Part shown: piece after piece, positions 1 to 8,071 of the stretch
Layout: the number at the start of each line of letters is the position of its first letter
How positions within the stretch are numbered: the first letter of the stretch is position 1
Assembly (NCBI GenBank): GCA_038210595.1
Contig: JBBQWN010000010.1
Span: 1-64,000 of the forward strand
Reading direction: 5' to 3'
DNA from: Glacieibacterium sp038210595
Lineage (GTDB): Bacteria > Pseudomonadota > Alphaproteobacteria > Sphingomonadales > Sphingomonadaceae
DNA: 64,000 bases
Notes under the pieces: model-generated
What the model was told of the DNA's origin: nothing
Database searches by the model: none
What the model saw: only the letters and a program-made list of their open reading frames with translations
Position numbers and translations under genes: made by a program

Positions 1-344
1 GCGACGGTCGCCTCGAACGGGTAGAGGTTGACCACGAGGCAGTCGATCGGTGCGATGCCGTGATCCGCCATCGACGCGGCGTGCCCGGCATCGCCGCGCA
101 GCGCGAGCAGGCCACCGTGAACCTTGGGGTGGAGCGTCTTGACCCGCCCGTCCATCATCTCGGGAAAGCCGGTATGGTCGCTTACATCGGTGACGGTCAG
201 CCCGGCGGCGCGGAGCGCGCTGGCGGTGCCGCCGGTCGACAGCAGTTCGATGCCGTGACGGGCGAGCGCCTGGCCGAGTTCGACGAGGCCGGTCTTGTCG
301 CTGACCGACAGCAGGGCGCGGGTGATCTTGATCTGGTCGTTCAT
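1..344 (-). CDS. purH: PurH N-terminal part (AICAR transformylase/IMP cyclohydrolase), cut by window edge
   Basis: Bifunctional cytosolic enzyme for the last two steps of IMP synthesis. Only about 114 N-terminal residues, the IMP cyclohydrolase (MGS-like) domain, lie in the window; the frame runs off the left edge. Visible family motifs are ALLSVSDKTGL near residue 10, LLSTGGTA near 34 and PEMMDGRVKTLHPKVHGG near 62-79. The ATG at 342-344 gives the usual PurH beginning (MNDQIKITRALLSVSDK). It lies 37 bases after the heparinase-like gene on the same strand and may be co-transcribed with it. The assignment is secure; the state of the C-terminal transformylase domain cannot be judged. Confidence 0.95.
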   Translation of the reverse strand, partial: MNDQIKITRALLSVSDKTGLVELGQALARHGIELLSTGGTASALRAAGLTVTDVSDHTGFPEMMDGRVKTLHPKVHGGLLALRGDAGHAASMADHGIAPIDCLVVNLYPFEATV

Positions 345-381
345 CGCGCGGCGTCTAGGCGGTTTCGCGCGCCGCGAACAG

Positions 382-2112
382 CTACTTGCCGGTCCGCTTG
401 AACGACCAGCTGACCGGCTCGCCCGCCGCTGCCGCGACCACGAGCTGCTGCGTCGGCACCGGCCGGCCGTCGTCGGCGATCCACAGGCTGGCCTCGACCG
501 CAAGCGCACCGCCGCGGGTGCGAAACTGCCAGACCCGGCCGCCGGGCAGGCGCAGCAGAGCGCCCAGCCCGTCCGCAGTCGGCACCGCCTCGATGCCCGC
601 GCCGAGGTGAAAGCGGATGTCGACGCGGCCCGCCGGCTTGCGGCGCGGGCTCAGCGGCTCCAGCGCATCCTCGCCGCGCAGGTCGCTGCCGTCGGCCGAC
701 AGGAACAGCCGGCGGCGGTGGCGGACGCCGTGGCGGCGGGCATAGCCGTCGTGGGCGAGATCGAGCCAGTGCCCCTCCTCGCTTTCCTGCCGGTGCGCGA
801 CAACCTCCTCGACCCCGCGCCCAAGCGCCCCGTCGGGCCGGATGCGGGTCGAATTAATGTCGTCGAGTACCAGCGTCGAATGCGCCGCGGTGGTGCGCAG
901 GCCGGCCGCCAGCTCCGGCGACAGCGGCCGCGGCAGGCCGCGAACGCCGCCGCAATTGACGACCAGCAACTGCGGCCCGTCGCTCAGCTCGAAGGCGAGC
1001 GTGCTGGCATGCGCACCGATCGCGACCCGCGCCACCGGCGGCGGCCCGGCATCGGTGACCAGGATGGTCCGGCCCGCGGTCAGCCGCTGATAACCCGAAT
1101 CGGCGCCGTGGCGGGCCGGGCGGACGGCGTCGCCGCCGGCCAGCGCCAGTGCCCGGGCGACGCGCTCCGCGCCGATCCCGCTGCTGCCGTGCCAGTGGCC
1201 GGGGCGGCCGTCGCCCATCGTCATCGCCTTGATCGCCGGCAGCAGCCGCGCCAGCGCCTGGCCGACGGGTGCCGCGGCAGGCTCGCGCCGCGCCGCATAG
1301 ACCGCCTCCAGCAGCAGCAGCAGTTCGAGCAGCGCGATCTGGTCCACCGGCGCGCGCGTCGCGATCCCGCCGTCGGGGAACAGCAGCGCATCGAGCGCCT
1401 TCGCCAGTCCCGCCTCGCCGCGCGCCTGCCGCGCCTCGCCGCCGGCGATCAGCAGCCCGGCGGTGACCAGTCCCGCGAACGCCGTGACGCGGCCAAGGCC
1501 GTCCGGGCATTTGTCGACGGCGCGGTCGAGGTGGCGGGCCCAGCGCGCCATCGCGTTGAGCACCGCCGATCGGTAGACATGGTCGTTCGACGCCAGGATG
1601 TACGGCGCATAGGCCGCCCCGAACAGCAACCGGCTGGCGCACAGGTCGGGCCGCCAGCTGGCGGCATCGAACTCGGCATTGGCGGCGAGCCAGCGCGCCA
1701 CCAGCGGCTCCGCGACACGCGCGCCGGGGCCGCGCTCGGTCGCTGCCGCAAGGTCGCGCAGCCAGGCAAAGCTGTTGACCCAGTCGCGCCACTCCGGCGG
1801 TGCGGCGGGATCGTCGAAGGCGGTGGTGGCCGCCCCGGCGTTGTGCCCGGCGTGGATCAGCCGCCCGGCGAGCAGCCGTTCGCCGACGCCGGCATCGCCT
1901 TCGATCGGATCGAGCGGAACCGCGATCAGGCGCAGCGGATAACGGCCGCGCAGCCGCAACCGGTGCAGCGGCGAGCGGTAGCCAAGGTGCTGCAGCCGCG
2001 CCCCCAACCGCTCCGACAGCGACGGCCCCTTGTCGCCGCCGACCCGCAGCAGCCGCTGGCCCTCCGCCGCGACGTCGACGCCCGGGATCCGCGCGTCGTC
2101 GTCCTGGCTCAT
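382..2112 (-). CDS. heparinase II/III family protein
   Basis: A 576-residue protein resembling the heparinase II/III-like family, which is often found next to purH in alphaproteobacteria. The N-terminal two thirds look like an alpha/alpha toroid (for example PPEWRDWVNSFAWLRDLA near 108 and ASNDHVYRSAVLNAMARWARH near 174). The C-terminal third holds the beta-rich heparinase part with TTAAHSTLVLDDINSTRI near 410 and the histidine-rich GVRHRRRLFLSADGSDLRGED region. There is no clear signal peptide at the chosen ATG (2110-2112), which overlaps the rpe stop codon by four bases (ATGA), so translation is probably coupled to rpe. The substrate is unknown; a polysaccharide-lyase role is family inference only. 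Confidence 0.8.
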   Translation of the reverse strand: MSQDDDARIPGVDVAAEGQRLLRVGGDKGPSLSERLGARLQHLGYRSPLHRLRLRGRYPLRLIAVPLDPIEGDAGVGERLLAGRLIHAGHNAGAATTAFDDPAAPPEWRDWVNSFAWLRDLAAATERGPGARVAEPLVARWLAANAEFDAASWRPDLCASRLLFGAAYAPYILASNDHVYRSAVLNAMARWARHLDRAVDKCPDGLGRVTAFAGLVTAGLLIAGGEARQARGEAGLAKALDALLFPDGGIATRAPVDQIALLELLLLLEAVYAARREPAAAPVGQALARLLPAIKAMTMGDGRPGHWHGSSGIGAERVARALALAGGDAVRPARHGADSGYQRLTAGRTILVTDAGPPPVARVAIGAHASTLAFELSDGPQLLVVNCGGVRGLPRPLSPELAAGLRTTAAHSTLVLDDINSTRIRPDGALGRGVEEVVAHRQESEEGHWLDLAHDGYARRHGVRHRRRLFLSADGSDLRGEDALEPLSPRRKPAGRVDIRFHLGAGIEAVPTADGLGALLRLPGGRVWQFRTRGGALAVEASLWIADDGRPVPTQQLVVAAAAGEPVSWSFKRTGK

Positions 2113-2768
2113 CCGCGCAGCGCCGCGATATTGGCGGCATAATGGTCGGGGCCGCCCGTAAAGGTGGCGGTGCCGGCGACCAGCACGTCGGCGCCCGCGG
2201 CAATCGCGCGCGGCGCGGTGGCGCGGTCAATCCCGCCGTCGACCTCCAGATCGATGGCGCGGCCGGTAGCGTCGATCATCTTGCGGATCGCGGCGATCTT
2301 GCGGAGCTGGCTGTCGATGAATTTCTGGCCGCCAAAGCCCGGATTGACACTCATCACCAGCACCAGATCGACCTCGTCGATGACGTAGTCGAGCATCTTC
2401 GCCGGCGTCGCGGGGTTGAGCGAGACACCGGCACGCTTGCCCAATGCCTTGATACGCTGGAGCGTGCGGTGGAGATGCGGCCCCGCCTCAGGGTGCACGG
2501 TGATGGTGTCCGCTCCGGCCTCGGCAAAGGCATCGAGGAAGTGGTCGACGGGGGAGATCATCAGGTGGACGTCGAAGGGCAGGGTCGTGTGCGGCCGCAG
2601 CGCCTTCACCACCGCCGGGCCGATGGTCAGATTGGGTACGAAATGCCCGTCCATGACATCGACGTGCAGCCAGTCGGCCCCGGCCCCGGCGACGGCGCGG
2701 ACCTCTTCGCCGAGGCGCGCGAAGTCGGCGCTGAGGATCGACGGCGCGATGCGGACGGGCTGCTGCAT
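2109..2768 (-). CDS. rpe: ribulose-phosphate 3-epimerase
   Basis: Interconverts ribulose 5-phosphate and xylulose 5-phosphate in the pentose phosphate pathway. The 219-residue length is typical. Motifs are APSILSADFARLGEEV at 8-23, WLHVDVMDGHFVPN at 33-46, PFDVHLM at 64-70 and LEVDGGI near 175. H35, D37, H68 and the Asp of VDGGI match the family's metal-binding and catalytic residues. The ATG is at 2766-2768. It is the first gene of an rpe-heparinase-like-purH run, and its stop overlaps the next ATG by four bases. Confidence 0.96.
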   Translation of the reverse strand: MQQPVRIAPSILSADFARLGEEVRAVAGAGADWLHVDVMDGHFVPNLTIGPAVVKALRPHTTLPFDVHLMISPVDHFLDAFAEAGADTITVHPEAGPHLHRTLQRIKALGKRAGVSLNPATPAKMLDYVIDEVDLVLVMSVNPGFGGQKFIDSQLRKIAAIRKMIDATGRAIDLEVDGGIDRATAPRAIAAGADVLVAGTATFTGGPDHYAANIAALRG

Positions 2769-2833
2769 GGCCCCGTCTAGCAGGGCGGGGCGTGGCCCGG
2801 AAGCGGTACGGCTTACGGATGCGTTAAATTGGT

Positions 2834-2865
2834 TGGGGCGCGCCCAGCCCCCTGGACGCGCCCCA
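2834..2865 (-). terminator. possible terminator of the PEP-CTERM gene
   Basis: Inverted repeat GGGGCGCG (2835-2842) and CGCGCCCC (2857-2864), nine pairs counting the flanking T/A, with a 14-base loop. It lies 27 bases past the stop of the PEP-CTERM gene in the minus direction and is followed there by a short AT-rich run (CCAATTTAAC). There is no long U tract, so termination is plausible but not certain. Confidence 0.45.
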
Positions 2866-2891
2866 TCGGTGACGAGCCGAAACTTGAGAAA

Positions 2892-3605
2892 TCAGGCGGC
2901 GAGCGCGGCCTTGCGGCGCATGCCGAGGCCGACGAGGCCGAAGCCGCTGATCATCAGCGCCCAGGTGGCGGGCTCGGGCACGGTCGTGGCGCTGAAGTTA
3001 ACACCGGTCGAATCGTTGTTGTAGCTGCCGTCGCCGTTGCTGACGACGAGCACAATCGTATCGAACTGGTTCAGCGCCGCCGTGAAGCCCGAGAAGCTGT
3101 AGGTATCGCCGACCGCGTTCAGCGCGCCGATCTGGACACCGTTGCCGGGCGTCGTGAAGCGGTACAGGCCGACGCCGGACGGGCTGGTGTCGAGCACCGA
3201 AAAGCTGCCGCTGAACGAATAGGTGCCCGCTGCGGGTGCCGAGAACGCGACATAGACCGCCTCGCCGGAACCGTTGGCCGGGTGGACGAGCAGGCGGTCG
3301 TTGGGCACGTTCACCGAATTATACTGGAACGACGTCGTCAGGCTCTTGTAGGCGCCCGGCACGTCGCTGTTGCCCGACGCCTGCAGGCAGACCGAGCCCG
3401 CGATCGCGCAACCCGGGCCACCATAGACGGTGTTGCTGAACGCGAAGATCGAGGGGACCGTCGTATCGAGGTTGTACGAACCGTAAAAGAAATTACCCGC
3501 GCCTTGGGTGCCGTCGAAGCTGCTGAAGGCATCGTAGGTGATCGCGGCAGCCGGTGCCGCGGCGACGCCGGCGAGCATTACGAACGCGGTAAAAAATTTG
3601 TTCAT
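2892..3605 (-). CDS. PEPxxWA-CTERM sorting-domain surface/secreted protein
   Basis: A 237-residue exported protein. It has an N-terminal signal peptide (MNKFFTAFVMLAGVAAAPAA), a beta-rich middle rich in S, T, N and G, and a C-terminal sorting tail PEPATWALMISGFGLVGLG followed by MRRK. This is the PEP-CTERM layout of proline-glutamate-proline motif, hydrophobic helix and basic end. By family knowledge an exosortase cleaves such tails during export, usually in exopolysaccharide producers; no exosortase lies in this window. The ATG at 3603-3605 was chosen because it begins the signal peptide. Longer starts add a charged stretch and would cover the promoter at 3640-3656. The function of the mature domain is not recognised. 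Confidence 0.85.
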   Translation of the reverse strand: MNKFFTAFVMLAGVAAAPAAAITYDAFSSFDGTQGAGNFFYGSYNLDTTVPSIFAFSNTVYGGPGCAIAGSVCLQASGNSDVPGAYKSLTTSFQYNSVNVPNDRLLVHPANGSGEAVYVAFSAPAAGTYSFSGSFSVLDTSPSGVGLYRFTTPGNGVQIGALNAVGDTYSFSGFTAALNQFDTIVLVVSNGDGSYNNDSTGVNFSATTVPEPATWALMISGFGLVGLGMRRKAALAA

Positions 3606-3639
3606 CGCGATGATCCCATCGAACTCTTGCTGACAGCCA

Positions 3640-3656
3640 AGCAATTCTCGTGCCAA
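3640..3656 (-). promoter_or_regulatory. sigma-54-type -24/-12 promoter of the PEP-CTERM gene
   Basis: On the minus strand the sequence reads TTGGCACG-AGAA-TTGCT, which agrees with the sigma-54 consensus TTGGCACG-N4-TTGCW, with the invariant GG and GC ten bases apart. The expected start of transcription is about 3630, roughly 25 bases before the ATG at 3605. PEP-CTERM systems are known to be linked to RpoN-dependent regulators of the PrsK/PrsR type, which fits. The activator and its binding site were not identified. Confidence 0.8.
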
Positions 3657-3710
3657 ACCGTGCCTCCTTCGAGACGAGCCGATCCCGGTCACACGATTGT
3701 AAGGCCTGGT

Positions 3711-4967
3711 TTACAGTTTCTTGAGACTGGCGACGAAAAAGCCGTCGACGCCGCCTGCTGCTTCAAGCTGGCCCGGCAGGGTTCGCAGCCAGCCGCCAGG
3801 CGTCGCGCCGAGGCCATCGGTGGCGGGCGCGAGCGCCAGCCCGGGCGTGCGCGCCAGCAGCGCCGCCAGCTGCGCCTCGCCCTCGCGCGGGTCGAGCGAG
3901 CAGGTCGAGAACACCAGCCGCCCGCCCGGCGCGAGCCAGCCGGCGGCGCGGTCGAGCAGCGCCGCCTGCAGCGCCAGCAGCGGCGCGAGGTCGCGCGACG
4001 CGCGGGCATAGAGCACGTCCGGGTGACGCCGGAAAATGCCCGTCGACGAGCACGGCGCGTCGAGCAGAATGGCATCGTACCCGCGCTTCGGCTGCCATTT
4101 CAGCGCATCGGCGACCACCACTTCGGCCTTCAGCTGGGTCCGGGCCAGGTTCTCGCGCAGCCGTTCGAGGCGCGGCGCCGACAGGTCGAGCGCGGTGACC
4201 GCCGCTCCGGTGGCAGCGAGCTGCAGCGTCTTGCCGCCCGGCGCGGCGCACAGGTCGAGCACCGTCTCCCCCGCCCGCACGTCGAGCAAACGGGCGGGCA
4301 GCGACGCGGCGAAGTCCTGCACCCACCACGCGCCCTCGGTGAAGCCAGGCAACTGCGGCACGCCGACGCCGCGCGGCAGCCGGACATGGCCGGGGGCCAG
4401 GCTGACGCCGCCCAGCGCTGCCACCCAGTGATCGGTCGTCGCGGCATCGCGCAGCGTCAGGTCGACCGGCGGCTCGTGGGCCAGTGTCGCGGCGGCGGCG
4501 GCGGCGACCGCGTCGCCCCAGTCCATCGCCCAGCGGACGGCGAACAGGTCGGGCAGGCTGGGCACCGCGGGCAGCGTCGCGCCCTCGCGCAGCAGGCGCG
4601 ACAGGACGGCATGGGCGAGACGGCGCGGCCCGCTCTCCAGCTGCGCCAGCGTCGTCGCGATGACGGCGTGATCGGGCGTGCCGAGCAGCAGGTGGCCGGC
4701 CAGCCCGGTGCGCAGCGCCATGCGGGCGCGGGCGTCGGGCGGCAGCGGGCGCTGGGTGGCGCTGTCGATCAGTGCATCGAGGTCGGGCAGCCAGCGCAGC
4801 ACTGAACTGGCGAGGTTGCGCGCCAGCGCTCGGTCGTCGGGCCGCTGGATGCCGCGCAGCGCCGCGTCGAGCGCGCCGTCGAGCGGCAGGCCGCGGTTGA
4901 GCACCGCGTCGAGCAGCCGCGCCGCACCTCGCCGGGCGGGCAGTCCGGGCGGATCGGGCGGCCTCAA
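3711..4967 (-). CDS. rsmB: RsmB-type 16S rRNA (cytosine-C5) methyltransferase
   Basis: A 418-residue protein with an N-terminal NusB-like RNA-binding domain (about 1-130) and a C-terminal Rossmann methyltransferase domain. Motifs are VLDLCAAPGGKTLQL (SAM binding, near 242), LLDAPCSSTGIFRRHPD (motif IV cysteine, near 306) and VFSTCSLDPREGE (motif VI cysteine, near 366). The two cysteines are the catalytic pair expected of m5C RNA methyltransferases. RsmB would methylate C967 of 16S rRNA. The start is a TTG overlapping the stop of the upstream SDR gene (TTGA), which suggests translational coupling. RsmB is preferred over other Nol1/Nop2/Sun members because of the NusB domain. Confidence 0.88.
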   Translation of the reverse strand: MRPPDPPGLPARRGAARLLDAVLNRGLPLDGALDAALRGIQRPDDRALARNLASSVLRWLPDLDALIDSATQRPLPPDARARMALRTGLAGHLLLGTPDHAVIATTLAQLESGPRRLAHAVLSRLLREGATLPAVPSLPDLFAVRWAMDWGDAVAAAAAATLAHEPPVDLTLRDAATTDHWVAALGGVSLAPGHVRLPRGVGVPQLPGFTEGAWWVQDFAASLPARLLDVRAGETVLDLCAAPGGKTLQLAATGAAVTALDLSAPRLERLRENLARTQLKAEVVVADALKWQPKRGYDAILLDAPCSSTGIFRRHPDVLYARASRDLAPLLALQAALLDRAAGWLAPGGRLVFSTCSLDPREGEAQLAALLARTPGLALAPATDGLGATPGGWLRTLPGQLEAAGGVDGFFVASLKKL

Positions 4968-5800
4968 CTGGCGTTCTGGCGGCTGAGGAAGCGGCCGATC
5001 TGCTTGAAATAGGTGGTCGGGAACAGGCGCACGACCAGGTCGATGACCCGCGCATCGGGGCCGATCAGCACCTTGTGGCGGCCCTTCTCCATGCCGTCGA
5101 CAATGACCTGCGCCGCCTGTTCGGGCGTCGTCGGGCTGTTCTTCTCAAAGCTTTCGGCGCGGTCGAAGGCGCTGGCGACCGGCATCGCGCCGACCGATTT
5201 CCCGTTGCGCACGACATTGGTCTTGATGCCGCCGGGGTGGACCCGGACCACCCTTATCTCCGGGTTCGACACCTGCATCTCCAGATACAGCGCCTCGGTC
5301 AGGCCGCGCACCGCGAACTTCGAGGCGTTATAGGCGGTCTGGCCGGGATAGCCCATCATGCCGAACACCGAACTGACGTTGACCAGCCACGCCGCCTCGC
5401 GGCCCTTGAGGTGGGGCAGCGCGTGGCGGCAACCGCTGACGACACCGTCGAAATTGACCGCCATGACCCGGTCGAAGTCGGCCTTCGGCGTGTCCTCGAA
5501 ACTGCCCATCACGGTCAGGCCGGCGTTGTTGATGACCGCGTCGAGGCCGCCAAACTCCGCCGCCGCGCCGTCGATCCAGGCGTGCACGCCCGCGTCGTCG
5601 CTGACGTCGAGCACGGTCTGTGAATGGTGCGCGTTGCCGAGCATCCGGCAGGTCTCGGCCAGCGTGTCGGCATCCTTATCGGCGAGCGCCAGCCGGCAGC
5701 CCTTTTTCGCCAGGTTGAGCGCCAGCGCGCGGCCAATGCCGCTGCCGGCCCCGGTGATCGCGACGATACGCCCATCGAGCGTGGCCGGTTGATAGCTCAT
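4964..5800 (-). CDS. short-chain dehydrogenase/reductase
   Basis: A 278-residue classical SDR oxidoreductase using NAD(P). Visible are the cofactor motif TGAGSGIGRALA near 16-27, the structural NNAG near 91, and the catalytic Ser (VNVSSVFGMMG) and Tyr/Lys (YNASKFAVRGLTEALYLEM) around 140-160. The tail FPTTYFKQIGRFLSRQ suggests a lipid- or acyl-type substrate, as in membrane-associated SDRs, but that is a guess. It starts at ATG 5798-5800, and its stop overlaps the rsmB TTG by four bases. The substrate is unknown. Confidence 0.85.
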   Translation of the reverse strand: MSYQPATLDGRIVAITGAGSGIGRALALNLAKKGCRLALADKDADTLAETCRMLGNAHHSQTVLDVSDDAGVHAWIDGAAAEFGGLDAVINNAGLTVMGSFEDTPKADFDRVMAVNFDGVVSGCRHALPHLKGREAAWLVNVSSVFGMMGYPGQTAYNASKFAVRGLTEALYLEMQVSNPEIRVVRVHPGGIKTNVVRNGKSVGAMPVASAFDRAESFEKNSPTTPEQAAQVIVDGMEKGRHKVLIGPDARVIDLVVRLFPTTYFKQIGRFLSRQNAS

Positions 5801-5859
5801 TGACGGTCCCCTTGGCGGCCATTCGGCGTTAGAATGGGCGTAGCATCCAAGGAACCCCG

Positions 5860-6027
5860 ATGGCCACCCGCCCCGACGACCTGCCCGACCACCTGCCCAT
5901 GCCGGCCGAGCCGGAGCCGGAGATGGACCCGGCGACGCCGCCCGAGCCGGAGATGGGCGGCCGCGGCGGGCTCGATCCCGTCCGCTACGGCGACTGGGAA
6001 AAGGGCGGCATCGCCGTCGATTTCTAG
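5860..6027 (+). CDS. SdhAF4-like (DUF1674) small protein
   Basis: A 55-residue acidic, proline-rich protein ending in the conserved block GGLDPVRYGDWEKGGIAVDF, the signature of DUF1674/SDHAF4. Mitochondrial SDHAF4 helps load FAD-bound SdhA into succinate dehydrogenase; the bacterial members are presumed to do likewise. The ATG is at 5860-5862, after a weak GGAA (5851-5854) purine stretch. Its last four bases (CTAG, 6024-6027) also form the stop codon of gpsA on the other strand. It is too short to appear in many automatic annotations. Confidence 0.85.
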   Translation: MATRPDDLPDHLPMPAEPEPEMDPATPPEPEMGGRGGLDPVRYGDWEKGGIAVDF

Positions 6028-6998
6028 GCCTCCGTCCGCAGCGGCCGTTCCAGCAGGCGGGCGATCACCGGACCGACCGCGGCACCGGCCAGCAGTGCCG
6101 CTACCGCCTCGGCAATCGGCATCTCGACACCCGCCGCGCGCGCCGCCTCGACCAGCACCGGGGCGGTCGCCGCGCCCTCCGCCACGGTGTCGCGGCTGGC
6201 GAGCAGGTCGGCCGCCGGCCGGCCTTCGCCGATCGCGATGCCGAGGCTCATGTTGCGCGACTTCGGCGAGCCGCAGGTGAGCACGAGGTCGCCCAGCCCC
6301 GACAGGCCGCTGAGCGTCTCCGGCCGGGCCCCGCGCGCTACCGCGAAACGCACCATCTCGGCATAGCCGCGCGACAGGAGCGCGGCGCGGGCATTCTCCC
6401 CCAGCCGCGCGCCGACGACGACACCGCAGGCGATGGCGAGCACGTTCTTGACCGCGCCGCCGATCTCCGCCCCGACGATATCGTCGGTCAGATAGGGCCG
6501 GAAGCTGCGGGTCGCGAGCCGCGCCACCAGTGCCGCGCCCAGCGCGGCATCGGCGCAGGCCAGCGTGATCGCGGTCGGCAGGCCGGCGGCGACTTCCACC
6601 GCAAAGGTCGGCCCCGACAGCACCGCCAGCGCCGAGCCGGGCGCCACCTTGGCGGCGACTTCGGCCATCAGCCGGTGCGTGCCCGCCTCGATGCCCTTGG
6701 CGCACAACACCAGCGTGCGCGGCCGGGCCACCGGTGCCTCGGCGAGCACGGCGCGGACATGCTGCGCGGGCGCGACAACCAGCCAGGTGTCGCAGTCGTC
6801 GAGCGCGCCGAGGTTGCCGGTGGCGGTGATGCCGGCGGGAAGGACGACGCCGGGCAGAAATCGTTCGTTGACCGCCGAGCGGTTGATCGAGGTGACGACG
6901 TCGGCCTCCCGCGCCCACAGCGTCACCGCTTCGCCGTTGCCGGCGAGCACGCTGGCCAGCGCCGTGCCCCACGCGCCGCCGCCGATCACGCCGATCAT
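6024..6998 (-). CDS. gpsA: NAD(P)-dependent glycerol-3-phosphate dehydrogenase
   Basis: A 324-residue GpsA, which reduces dihydroxyacetone phosphate to sn-glycerol 3-phosphate for phospholipid synthesis. The N-terminal Rossmann motif IGVIGGGAWGTALASVLAGN is at 2-21. Also visible are LSGPTFAVEVAAGLPTA near 132, the catalytic-lysine region GAVKNVLAIACGV near 180, and GLGDLVLTCGSPKSRNMSLG near 232. The ATG at 6996-6998 overlaps the tsaD stop by four bases. A much longer in-frame extension upstream is only a shadow of tsaD in another frame, not a fusion. Confidence 0.95.
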   Translation of the reverse strand: MIGVIGGGAWGTALASVLAGNGEAVTLWAREADVVTSINRSAVNERFLPGVVLPAGITATGNLGALDDCDTWLVVAPAQHVRAVLAEAPVARPRTLVLCAKGIEAGTHRLMAEVAAKVAPGSALAVLSGPTFAVEVAAGLPTAITLACADAALGAALVARLATRSFRPYLTDDIVGAEIGGAVKNVLAIACGVVVGARLGENARAALLSRGYAEMVRFAVARGARPETLSGLSGLGDLVLTCGSPKSRNMSLGIAIGEGRPAADLLASRDTVAEGAATAPVLVEAARAAGVEMPIAEAVAALLAGAAVGPVIARLLERPLRTEA

Positions 6999-8041
6999 GC
7001 TTTCACTCCCGCACCGCGCGCGGCTTCCGCCGCTGGATCGAGGGGCCAGCGCGGGCGCGCCACGGCGTCGAGGCCGTCGGTGAGGCCGAGCGCGAGCCGC
7101 TCCGCCCCGGCCCAGGCGATCATCGCGGCATTGTCGGTGCACAGCCACGGCGGCGGCGCGACGAACGGGATGCCGCGGTCCGCCGCGAGGCCAGCCAGTG
7201 CCGCCCGCACCGCCGCGTTGGAGGCGACGCCGCCGGCGACGACGAAGGCGGTCATGCCGGGCTCGCGCGCGAGGACCCGCCGGGTCCGGTCGACCAGGCA
7301 GTCGACGGCCGCCTGCTGGAACGACGCGGCAAGGTCGGCGGCACTGTATCGACCCGTCGCGTGGGCGCGCAGCACCGCACTCTTCAGGCCGGCGAAGGAG
7401 AAGTGCGGCTCGTCGCTGCCAACCAGCGGGCGGGGCAGCGGCACGGCGGCCGGGTTGCCGCCCGCGGCGGCGCGCTCCACCGCCGGGCCGCCGGGAAAGC
7501 CGAGCCCCAGGATCTTGGCGGTCTTGTCGAAGGCCTCGCCGACCGCGTCGTCGATGGTCGTCGCCAGCCGCCGGTAGTGCCCGACGCCCTCGACCGCGAG
7601 CAATTGGCAATGCCCGCCGGAGACCAGCAGCAGTAGATAGGGGAACGCCAGCCCCGGATCGATCAGCCGCGGCGACAGCGCATGGCCTTCCAGGTGATTG
7701 ACCGCGATCAGCGGCTTGCGTGCCGCAAAGCTCAGCGCCTTGGCGGTGACCAGCCCGACCATGACGCCGCCGATCAGGCCCGGCCCGGCGGTGGCGGCGA
7801 CCGCGTCCACGTCCGCCAGCGTCACGCCGCCGTCGGCCAGCACCCGCGCCACCATCGGGCTGAGCGCCGCGACATGCTCGCGCGCCGCGACTTCGGGGAC
7901 GACGCCGCCGAAGGGTGCATGCGCCGCATCCTGGCTGGCAATGGCCTGGGCGACGATGGTGCGGTCGCCGCGGACCAGCGCGACCGCGGTTTCGTCGCAA
8001 CTGGATTCGATGCCGAGGATGAGGGGGGCGGTGCTTGCCAT
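6995..8041 (-). CDS. tsaD: tRNA threonylcarbamoyladenosine synthase subunit TsaD
   Basis: A 348-residue Kae1/TsaD ATPase that transfers threonylcarbamoyl to A37 of ANN-decoding tRNAs. The start LILGIESSCDETAVALV (7-23), the loop GGVVPEVAAREHV near 45-57, the metal-binding VNHLEGHALSP near 114 and AGGVASNAAVR near 275 are all family hallmarks. It is transcribed away from hemC; the two ATGs are only 30 bases apart, so the promoters must be very compact. It is translationally coupled to gpsA downstream. Its partners TsaB and TsaE are not in the window. Confidence 0.96.
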   Translation of the reverse strand: MASTAPLILGIESSCDETAVALVRGDRTIVAQAIASQDAAHAPFGGVVPEVAAREHVAALSPMVARVLADGGVTLADVDAVAATAGPGLIGGVMVGLVTAKALSFAARKPLIAVNHLEGHALSPRLIDPGLAFPYLLLLVSGGHCQLLAVEGVGHYRRLATTIDDAVGEAFDKTAKILGLGFPGGPAVERAAAGGNPAAVPLPRPLVGSDEPHFSFAGLKSAVLRAHATGRYSAADLAASFQQAAVDCLVDRTRRVLAREPGMTAFVVAGGVASNAAVRAALAGLAADRGIPFVAPPPWLCTDNAAMIAWAGAERLALGLTDGLDAVARPRWPLDPAAEAARGAGVKA

Positions 8042-8071
8042 GCCGGGCGCGCCCTAGCACAAGCGGCGGCG

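Noticed and set aside
295..2142. A 615-residue open frame on the plus strand across the heparinase-like gene
   Set aside because: It is an Arg/Ala/Gln-rich shadow typical of high-GC DNA, with no family motifs; the minus-strand heparinase-like frame explains the region.
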